From Ligustrum vulgare (Eukaryota; Streptophyta; Magnoliopsida; Lamiales; Oleaceae): a stretch of 64,000 nucleotides of DNA. The stretch lies in assembly GCA_963555705.1 (NCBI GenBank), contig OY743179.1, positions 18,236,692-18,300,691 of the forward strand, given 5' to 3'. Of this stretch, positions 1 through 8,658 are shown piece after piece (the stretch's first letter is position 1; each line of letters begins with the position of its first letter). The notes under the pieces were generated by a model. It saw nothing but the letters and a program-made list of their open reading frames with translations, searched no databases and had not been told where the DNA came from. Both the position numbers and the translations under genes were made by a program.

Positions 1-832
1 CTGCATGAGATGATTTAGATACAAGACTCATCTAGATAAAGTCTGATTATGAGGATCTCATGCATATTAGACTATGATTGCTTTATTGTACCCCTTCCTA
101 TTATCAAGTACATGAATATATAACGATTTTGTACATTGGGAGCCATCTCGTGACCTCGAAACGGTGTTTTGTTCATAGCCCTAATGGGGTCAATTAGGGT
201 TAGATGATCAAGATATGATAATTGTGCATATCAATATCATAAGTCAAGTTGAATTGAGCGCTTGTGGCATGATCGGAGAATCGTAGGGGCCCATTATTGC
301 CATTCATCGCGTGTGGATGCAGTTATAAATGTTGGAAATTATCTATGATGTATGGGTCACTAATGATACGATAACTACAAGATATCTCAATTATAATTGG
401 CTATTACGATACTGATATGTTGAATGAGTAGTCGATGATATGGTGCCTGTAATACGTCACGATCTTGATGTGCCGATTTTTTTGGATATACGAATATTCT
501 TCCCATATATCAAGTTGTATTACTTTGATTGACATATTCTAAACTACTTGTACATATGAATTGGTATTGAATATGTGATCTTGGCTTGTATATTTCATTG
601 TGTAATAACACATACATGCACCACGCGGTGCTCATCTCACGAATTCTAACTTTTCAGGTAGCTATAGAAATGAAAGATTGACGTGGATCATCAAATGGCG
701 GACAGATAATGCTGCGTTAGGTGATGACGTATGCGTTATGGACATACCACCAAATAAAATTTATTAGTTTTGAAATATCACGCGTTTTATTGAATCGTTA
801 TTTTAATACTAATTGTATTGTTTTTTATATTG
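1..832. other. Undefined flank, possible old LTR remnant
   Basis: No coding frame of note is seen. The last 200 bases have a GC-richer stretch (about 655-755) followed by an AT-rich tail, a composition often seen near the end of Ty3-type LTRs. TE1 inserted at the right edge, duplicating ATATT (833-837 and 7791-7795), so this DNA once continued directly into 7796. The LTR reading is an inference without matching ends. Confidence 0.3.
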
Positions 833-837
833 ATATT

Positions 838-2356
838 TGATAAGTGTATTTTATACACTTATTTGTACGTCTAAATTAGAATAAATTATTATCGTTTTAA
901 AATATATGCTATTTAATTTGTGTCTATTTGTTTACTTTGCAGAAAATATCCCAAAAGATGAAGAATGAAGTAATTGATGAGAAAAATGCGTAATTGGATG
1001 CTAATTGGAGCTAAAATGAGCAATTGATAAGTTTGTGACGTCAACCGAGACGGTTCATGGTGCTCAAGTGAAAAAATCAGATGTTGGAGGTCCCAATTGA
1101 AGGAATTGAGAGCTTAATTGAGAAATTCAAGAAGAATATAAAGTTTGGGGACTAAATCGCAACAATTGAAAGTGGAGGACTAAGGCTGCAATTAAAGGTC
1201 GGGGACTAACTTATAAAGCCGAGAAAAGATGGAAATTACATGTCACGCGATCGCTGAAATCCTACTGCGCGATCGCGAGATGGTGCGAAATTATAACCCG
1301 AGAGTTTTAGGGTCAAGCACGCGATCGCTAGGGTTGAAGCCACGCGATCGCGTGCTTATTCGACTGGGCCGCATATCAGATTTTTCTCGCGATTTTTAAC
1401 AGGCTTTGGCCTTTTTGACCTAGGTTTTCTCCAAAACCTATATATACAACTTCTTTGCACGAAAATAAAACCTTTGCCTCTCCGTAGAACGAGCCACAAA
1501 AGAGATTTTCATCATCAATTCCTTGGAGAATCAAGCATTGTAGAGGGACGCGAATTGAAGACAATTGAAGAATCAAAACTTGGTGCAAGATTTCTATTCT
1601 TTACATTGTTTTTCAATGAACGTTTATTTTTATTGTTTCTATTCTTTCATGATGATGTGTAACTAATTATAATGTTGGGATGAACGATGTAGCCTAGTGA
1701 ATTATTTTAATTCCGTATTCTTTGTTTTAACGCTTTAATGCATGTGTTGATTTATTATTGTGTTTAATGCGTGAATGAACTGGCCGCTCTTTCATGATTT
1801 TATGTGTTATTTCCATAATCCGAGAGGTGAGTTAATAACATAGATCTAGGTATTAAATCCGGTAATCGAACGAGAGATAGAGATATACTCTTGTGATTAT
1901 TGCGATCGTGTGTGAATTCTTGTGTGTAATGCATCTAGATAAGGAATATTCGGACCCGCTGTAGAGATACACGGTTGGCTTATTTAGGTAGGATTGATTT
2001 AAACTCGAGAGAGGAATCTCAATTTGAATTAGTGAATTCGATCGAACATATATTTAGGAAATAGAACATGGAATTGGAATTGATTTAATTGGCTAGGTGA
2101 AATCGTGAATCCCAACTATTTTACAATCTTATTTGAAAACAAAACAATTTTATTTCATTCTAATTCTTATGTTTATGTTTTGCAATTTTAGTTTAAACAA
2201 CCAATCATATTCAAATCATCCTTGTCTGTTCAAATAAGGTATAGAACTAAAATATTTCGGTAATTAATAGCAGTCCTCTTGGGAACGATAATTCGGACTC
2301 TAAGGTCCACTTTACTACCTGATTGCGGTATCGTACACTTGCGATTTTACACAACA
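838..2356 (+). repeat. TE1 5' LTR
   Basis: It has TG...CA ends and the same length (1519 bp) as the 3' copy. A short inverted repeat, AAGTGTA-TTTTA-TACACTT, sits at the 5' tip. Four copies of the palindrome GCGATCGC lie between about 1245 and 1350. A TATA-like tatatata lies near 1440. The small open frames inside are not conserved proteins. Confidence 0.93.
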
Positions 2357-2362
2357 AGTTTT

Positions 2363-2380
2363 TGGCGTCGTTTCTGGGGA
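2363..2380 (+). other. TE1 primer binding site (tRNA-Asp type)
   Basis: TGGCGTCGTTTCTGGGGA starts 6 bases after the LTR end and resembles the complement of a plant tRNA-Asp 3' end (TGGCGCCGTTGCCGGGGA), with three differences. This primer choice is typical of Athila/Tat-lineage elements. Confidence 0.75.
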
Positions 2381-2562
2381 CTGTTAATTAATATCGATAC
2401 CAATTTGTTTTTGCTTTAGTTTGAACTTTATTTTTGATTTTATTTTGATTTTTATTTTGTTTCTTAGTCTTTGTTTGGGAATTTTTTTTTTTGAAAAGCT
2501 GTGAATTGTTTCCCATTCAGGTATTGAATGAATTTTCAGACAGTTGGAGGCAACATAGCAAG

Positions 2563-3063
2563 ATGGCAGCTAACAATAATCAATGGCTCTTTGACCGAAC
2601 TACAATTCAGACTTATTTGATGTGTGACTTCTGCTGGGAAAATCATGCTTTATATGATTGTCCTATTGCACCTCAAGATGGTTTGTGGAGTATTGATTGT
2701 GTGAATAATTTTTATCTAACAGAGTAGGGGTATCCACTAGAACATTTTTTGGTGAAAAGATCAGATGAGCTAGAAAAAATGGTTGAAACAACTGAAGAAA
2801 AAGAAGAACCTAAAAGAGTGGATCAACCAGAAGAAAATAGCTGTCATGAAGATATCATTGTCCAAATGTCAACAATTCAATTTCCGGACATCAAGCTTGA
2901 AGAAACTTCAATAAAAACAGAGGAGTTGATCACAGAAGAGCAAATAAACAAGGAGACACTTAAAAGTTCCGACTTTACAATGCAATCCTCTAACTTCAAT
3001 CACTGGGGAAAAATTGATTTCATCATTGGTACTGAAAAGATGATTGAAGTATATATATATTGA
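2563..3063 (+). pseudogene. TE1 gag-like remnant with one zinc knuckle
   Basis: The first sensible start is the ATG at 2563, giving a protein that opens MAANNNQW, similar to the MANNNN start in TE2. A zinc-knuckle-like CDFCWENHALYDCP (C-x2-C-x3-H-x4-C) follows, the form seen in Athila-type gag. The frame meets TAG at 2725-2727 and then stays open in the same frame to 3063 with a Glu/Lys-rich, probably disordered tail. The Retrotrans_gag core seen in TE2 is absent. It may still be translated as a short nucleic-acid-binding peptide or may be only a relic. The gag origin is well supported; function is unknown. Confidence 0.65.
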
Positions 3064-3237
3064 AGTTCGAATCGAATGGAGATGTCAACATACATGACAT
3101 GGGCAAAGAGGAATTTTGGTGCATAAATCCAAATTGGAGCAAGTTCAATCGGCACAAAAAAAGAAGGTCATCAAAAGTTTTATTCAGAGTTCCTTGAACA
3201 ATCACGATAAAAAATCGGGCTTTAGATTATAAACGAA

Positions 3238-3260
3238 GCGCTTATTGGGAGGCAACCCAA
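3238..3260 (+). other. Conserved Athila-type box after the coding region (TE1)
   Basis: GCGCTTATTGGGAGGCAACC is followed by CAA and forms a small stem TTGGG/CCCAA. The same box follows the coding region in TE2 (15283-15301) and TE3 (minus strand, 26205-26230). It is a known hallmark of Athila-like elements. Confidence 0.7.
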
Positions 3261-4751
3261 ATTTTCTTCCCTTTTATTTATTATACTTTAAGTATTTATT
3301 TTATTTGCTGAATTTTAGATAAATGCATGATAGGTAACCTATTTGAGTGTTTTATATGTTTGCATGATAAAACTGTATTGCTTGTTGCACTATTTTTGCA
3401 TATTTAGGTATGTTTTTAATTTTTCATATTTTTTTTAAAATAGGCTTTTAATTGTCATCCATCACATTAAAAACACTAGTTTAAATCATGAAGTTCATGT
3501 GTGGAAAATCATTGCATACATCATGATGTGATTAGGGGGTTAAAAACGAGGTAGAAGCTCAAAAATAGGAGAAATTTCAAAGCTGCCGGACAACTGAGCG
3601 ATCGCTCAATACAACTTATTGCGATCGCAATAATAAGTTTTTACTTAGAATGTGCTACAGGTTTTGACCACGCGATCGCTGGAGTTCCTACCACGCGCTC
3701 GCATGGTAGAACTGGGACCAGTCCAGTTTAAAGCTTTTTACTTGACTTTTTCAATCTTAAACATTACAACTTCATTTTCCCTCCCCAAATCACTCCAAAC
3801 ATGATTTTCATTTATTTGTATGCATGACATCAATACTTTGTTGCATCACTATCATTGCATACATGACTTCAAAATCCAATCAAAGGTATGATCTCCTCAC
3901 TTAAATCAAGTTTTAGTCAAAATTGTGAAATTCTCTTTAAATTCTTCAATCTTGCAATTGTGAATTGGGAAGAATGGGCTTAGGGTAGTTGTTGGAGTTT
4001 GTGATTTGTGGTTTAGTAGACAAAAATTTTGGGTTCATTAATGCCTACAACCCTATGCATATCCATTGATTCTTGCAATGCACACCATGTGTTTGATGAA
4101 ATGCCACAAAGAGAGTTTTGTGCTAATTTTATAAATTCATCCGAGCATTTATCTTCATAACATGTTTATCAATGTTTATGCGTGTGTGGTGCATGAGTTA
4201 GTTCACATCTTGGCATGAAATCCATTAAAACCATATTTGCACCATGGCAGCCCCATTGCAGGGCCACTGCAGGCCATTGCACCCAGAAACTGTCTCACGT
4301 CACCTACTTCTCCACATGGTTTCATGACCCTATTGATCTTCAAATGAGCTGAATTTTTAATATATTGTCGATCATGCTGTGAAATTCAACATATCAAAAG
4401 ATGACTCAGGAAAACTTGTGTTTTTCTAGGCGATGTCGGGGCATGAACATGTGTAGTCGACCAGTTTTGAAAATTCAAAATTATGCTCTAAATTTAGTTT
4501 GGGGGTGTGGTACTGAACTTCCATTATTTCTTATTGATGTTTATGGCTTCTAATGTTACTTACCTCTTATTTGCAAGGTAAACATCAATCAAGACACATC
4601 CAATCAAGTTGGGCAGAGCAAGAAAGGGTCAAATGCATCAAAGTGCAATTTCAAATGGAAGCATCAAGGCAACAAAACATGTCCAATGCACCTGGGAAGT
4701 TCTCGTTCTCTCTGCTTTGTCTTGTTTTACATTTTTAAATCTTTTTGACAA

Positions 4752-4790
4752 ATATTGAGGACAATATGTCTTTCTAGTTTGGGGGTGGGA
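4752..4790 (+). other. TE1 internal stem-loop plus polypurine-like tract
   Basis: ATATTG-AGGA-CAATAT (4752-4767) is followed about 10 bases on by CTAGTTTGGGGGTGGGA. It copies the arrangement found just before the 3' LTR and recurs at the matching internal place in TE2 and TE3. A central polypurine tract or an RNA signal are possible readings. Confidence 0.55.
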
Positions 4791-5337
4791 AATATCATTC
4801 ATGCAAAATGCTTCCATATTCACGCTATTCATTCTATGTTCTCATTCTATTTTTATTGGGATTAAAAAAAATTGAGATTTTTTTTGAAAAATTGTGTCGA
4901 CTTATTTATTGCCTAGGATATAGTATGAATCAATTTGTGCATAGACTTGAAAATTGGACAACATGAAAGCATGAACTTATTTTGAACTAGTTATATTTTG
5001 CTAGATTCATATTCATTGCTCACATAGCCATTATTGGATAAAAACTTGTGTAGAGATTTGTTTAATACATGTGGGGCAAAGTTTTATGCAATTTGAACTC
5101 AGGAATGACTTGAAAATCCTTGAACTTAGATCATTAGACATCTCATTCCTAAATTAGAACCAATCATGCTAAAAGGCAAGTTTGAGGGTAGAATGGTTGG
5201 AATTTGTATGTATTGACAGGTTGGAGGTCTGTGGTTCTTGGTTTTGCACTTGAGTCACTGCAGTTTGGTCAACTAGTATAAATCATTTCTAGCATAAAAA
5301 CAGAAAAATGCTGAAGGTCTTATTCTGCTCTTCAAAT

Positions 5338-5660
5338 GCCTTTTTGACTCGAGTAAGTAAGTCCGAGGGGTCCTTCAAACCTGGTGCCCTAAAGGCAACT
5401 GGCTTGGGAGTCATCGACCTAAAGCTCGCTACATGGGTCAATTAGAAAGCAAGTACGGAGAGTGGACTTACACATAAGACATTATAACATCTTTAACTTT
5501 TCTGTTTAAGCCTTTATGACTCGGGAAAGTACGTTTGAGGGGTTCTTTGAACCTGATACCCTAAAGCCAACTGGTTTGGGAGTTTCCAATCTGAAAGCCT
5601 GCTACAGGGGTCATATAAAAAGCAAGTATGAAAAGTTCTGCACAAAGATGGTAAAAGACA
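5338..5660 (+). repeat. Two-copy non-coding motif, 172-bp period (TE1)
   Basis: Two related units start at 5338 and 5510. Each contains a GACTCG-like start, GAGGGGT(C/T)CTT, a GAACCTGGTGCCCTAAA-type stretch, an AACTGG(C/T)TTGGGAG-type stretch, GCTACA(T/G)GGGTCA and AAGCAAGTA. The same dimer with the same spacing is present in TE2 and TE3. Confidence 0.75.
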
Positions 5661-5694
5661 TGGACAATTAAAAGAAAAAATCGTCCATCAAAAG

Positions 5695-5696
<2 letters not shown>

Positions 5697-5733
<37 letters not shown>
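5697..5733. repeat. (AT)n microsatellite
   Basis: An uninterrupted AT dinucleotide run lies inside the TE1 interior. It is not seen at the matching place in TE2 or TE3, so it probably expanded after the families split. Confidence 0.95.
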
Positions 5734-5736
<3 letters not shown>

Positions 5737-6231
5737 GCATGGTATAAGCTTATTTGACTGAGCTGTGGTGATTGAGGTTGTAGAATTGGGGACTGCTGTC
5801 TTTTGATTTGTTATGCACGCATATTTCTGATTCTGACTACCTTGTATGGAAAAAAGCAAAGAATATTTTTAGAACCCACATAGATAGAAACCCGGGATAT
5901 GTGAGAGAAAAGTAGAAAGTGGTGATCATCCATGAGCACTGAAAAGAATTTCATTAGAATCCATAGATTGACCACATGGGATTCGCGCTTGAATATGCAT
6001 AATGAGCCACACAGTGTTGAGTATATCTTTTGCATAAGTATGCGTTTGACATTGGCTATTCACACACACAATTGAAAATCCGGTATGATATAACTAAAAA
6101 TTATTTTGCATTGTTGTTCATAACTCTTGCTTAAAGCTTGAATTGATTTAGACTATTGAGGTATTTGGTAAATATGTTGACACAACAAAAACAATTGCAT
6201 GTGGTTATTTTAATTTATTAGTTTAGTTTAC

Positions 6232-6269
6232 ATTGTTCGAGGACGAACAATAGTTCTAGTTTGGGGGTA
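6232..6269 (+). other. TE1 3' stem-loop and polypurine tract
   Basis: ATTGTTCG-AGGA-CGAACAAT (6232-6251) precedes TTTGGGGGTA (6260-6269), which abuts the 3' LTR. The G-rich tract is the expected plus-strand primer. The stem is matched, with different bases but the same loop, in the related elements. Confidence 0.75.
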
Positions 6270-6271
6270 TT

Positions 6272-7790
6272 TGATAAGTGTATTTTATACACTTATTTGT
6301 ACGTCTAAATTAGAATAAATTATTATCGTTTTAGAATATATGTTATTTAATTTGTGTCTATTTGTTTACTTTGCATAAAATATCTCAAAAGATGAAGAAT
6401 AAAGTAATTGATGAGAAAAATGCGTAATTGGATGCTAATTGGAGCTAAAATGAGCAATTGATAAGTTTGTGACGTCAACCGGGAAGGTTCATGGTGCTCA
6501 AGTGAACAAATCAGATGTTGGAGGTCCCAATTGAAGGAATTGAGAGCTTAATTGAGAAATTCAAGAAGAATATAAAGTTTGGGGACTAAATCGCAACAAT
6601 TGAAAATGGAGGACTAAGGCTGCAATTAAAGGTCGGGGACTAACTTATACAGCCGAGAAAAGATGGAAATTACATGTCACGCGATCGCTGAAATCCTACT
6701 GCGCGATCGCGAGATGGTGCGAAATTATAACCCGAGAGTTTTAGGGTCAAGCACGCGATCGCTAGGGTTGAAGCCACGCGATCGCGCGCTTATTCGACTG
6801 GGCCGCAGATCAGATTTTTCTCGTGATTTTTAACAGGTTTTGGCCTTTTTGACCTAGGTTTTCTCCAAAACCTATATATACAACTTTTTTGCACGAGAAT
6901 AAAACCTTTGCCTCTCCATAGAACGAGCCACAAAAGAGATTTTCATCATCAATTCCTTGGAGAATCAAGCATTGCAGAGGGACGCGAATTGAAGACAGTT
7001 GAAGAATCAAAACTTGGTGCAAGATTTCTATTCTTTACATTGTTTTTCAATGAACGTTTATTTTTATTGTTTCTATTCTTTCATGATGATGTGTAACTAA
7101 TTATAATGTTGGGATGAACGATGTAGCCTAGTGAATTATTTTAATTCCGTATTCCTTGTTTTAACGCTTTAATGCATGTGTTGATTTATTATTGTGTTTA
7201 ATGCATGAATGAACTGGCCGCTCTTTCATGATTTTATGTGTTATTTCCATAATCCGAGAGGTGAGTTAATAACATAGATCTAGGTATTAAATCCGGTAAT
7301 CGAACGAGAGATAGAGATATACTCTTGTGATTATTGCGATCGTGTGTGAATTCTTGTGTGTAATGCATCTAGATAAGGAATATTCGGATCCGCTGTAGAG
7401 ATACATGGTTGGCTTATTTAGGTAGGATTGATTTAAACTCGAGAGAGGAATCTCAATTTGAATTAGTGAATTCGATCGAACATATATTTAGGAAATAGAA
7501 CATGGAATTGGAATTGATTTAATTGGCTAGGTGAAATCGTGAATCCCAACTATTTTACAATCTTATTTGAAAACAAAACAATTTTATTTCATTCTAATTC
7601 TTATGTTTATGTTTTGCAATTTTAGTTTAAACAACCAATCATATTCAAATCATCATTGTCTGTTCAAATAAGGTATAGAACTAAAATATTTCGGTAATTA
7701 ATAGCAGTCCTCTTGGGAACGATAATTCGGACTCTAAGGTCCACTTTACTACTTGATTGCGGTATCGTACACTTGCGATTTTACACAACA
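6272..7790 (+). repeat. TE1 3' LTR
   Basis: It is the direct repeat of 838-2356 with the same length and ends, and the TSD ATATT follows at 7791-7795. It is the source of the duplicated small open frames seen in both LTRs. Confidence 0.93.
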
Positions 7791-7795
7791 ATATT

Positions 7796-8266
7796 CGCTA
7801 TGTAATTTTATACTTTTAAATTTCAGCTTAATAACTAAAAATATTTCCTAAACTGATATTGTTACACTATAAATAAACAAGTTTTGTTTTAAGAAATTAA
7901 GAATTGTTTTGAAAGCCCTGATATTTGACGTTATTTACATCACTAGCTATTAAAAATAGCAAAATATTAATGTGCAAGATTTGGATAAAATATTTTGTAC
8001 TAGATCTACTACAAGTGATTGATGTGTTCCCCTATAGTAACCATTATGTCAAAATAACTTGTCAAGTCTACCTTTTCATGACAGGCATAGGCTATAGGGT
8101 GACTCTTTGTCAGAGACATTAAATGCTCCTGAGCCTCTGAACTGATGGAATGACCCCTATTATAAGGAGCTTTGATCGTTAAGATGAGTCCACATGTACC
8201 TTCATTCAATGATTTTCATATCACTTCTACTACTATGAAAGTTCCACTTATGTCGTTTGAAGAATG
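7796..8266. other. Non-coding flank, possibly an older LTR broken by later insertions
   Basis: No protein frame is credible here. If the MULE (8276-11330) and TE2 (11436-20030) are removed, this joins 11340-11430 and then 20036-20160 as one continuous tract. The joined tract has the look of a Ty1/copia-type LTR (short open promoter-like region, then a GC-richer stretch). That identity is inference; the continuity follows from the target duplications. Confidence 0.4.
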
Positions 8267-8276
8267 TAGTTTTACT

Positions 8277-8320
8277 GGGAATGATCCCCCACGGGATATC
8301 CCACGTGGGGGATCATTCCC
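8277..8320. repeat. MULE left terminal repeat, itself a palindrome
   Basis: Arms of 17 bp (8277-8293 and 8304-8320, GGGAATGATCCCCCACG and its complement) surround a ten-base centre, GGATATCCCA. The left terminal repeat can therefore fold on itself as well as pair with the right end. Confidence 0.85.
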
Positions 8321-8359
8321 CCTATTTGACAAAATTTATTTAATTTTTTTTTTCTTCTT

Positions 8360-8426
8360 CTAACGGTCACCTGTAGGTGACCGTTAGAAAGTGAAAGTGA
8401 CCGTTGCTGCCAGCAACGGTCACTTT
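8360..8426. repeat. Two perfect palindromes upstream of the transposase
   Basis: The first (8360-8387) has 13-bp arms and a 2-base loop. The second (8394-8426) has 16-bp arms and a 1-base loop. Both share the core AACGGTCAC/GTGACCGTT, so that word occurs four times in alternating orientation. They lie between the terminal repeat and the ATG, where transposase-binding or promoter sites would be expected. Confidence 0.85.
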
Positions 8427-8658
8427 GTATATATTTAATTTTTTTGTTTTTTTTCTTTTCTCCAACAGCTATATTTTTTTTACACTATATATATGTCCAA
8501 TATTTTCACAAAATTTGAATATCAAATTACTTCCACACTCTACACAATTGCAATAAAAAAATTTTCCACAAAATTTCAACATCAAATTACTTCCATACTC
8601 TCCTCTTTTGCAATTAAAAATTTTGTTCTTCATTTTTATTCCATAATTAGACAAGTAA

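Larger units (their letters stand above)
838..7790 (+). mobile_element. TE1: complete non-autonomous Athila/Tat-like LTR retrotransposon
   Basis: Two 1519-bp direct LTRs (838-2356 and 6272-7790) both begin TGATAAGTG and end ACACAACA. They are flanked by the 5-bp duplication ATATT. A primer site resembling the complement of the tRNA-Asp 3' end follows the left LTR, and a G-rich polypurine tract precedes the right one. The 3.9-kb interior codes only for a short gag-like remnant; no protease, RT, RNase H or integrase is visible. The LTRs differ at only a few scattered positions by eye, so the insertion is recent and must have been mobilised in trans. Shared non-coding boxes tie it to TE2 and TE3. 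Confidence 0.93.

Noticed and set aside
1240..1360. Cyanobacterial HIP1-like GCGATCGC words suggesting bacterial contamination
   Set aside because: The words lie inside complete plant LTRs with target duplications; there is no bacterial gene content.
1376..1662. Conserved 62-70-aa proteins in both TE1 LTRs
   Set aside because: Both strands are open over the same short stretch and the LTRs are duplicates of each other, so identity is not evidence of coding.
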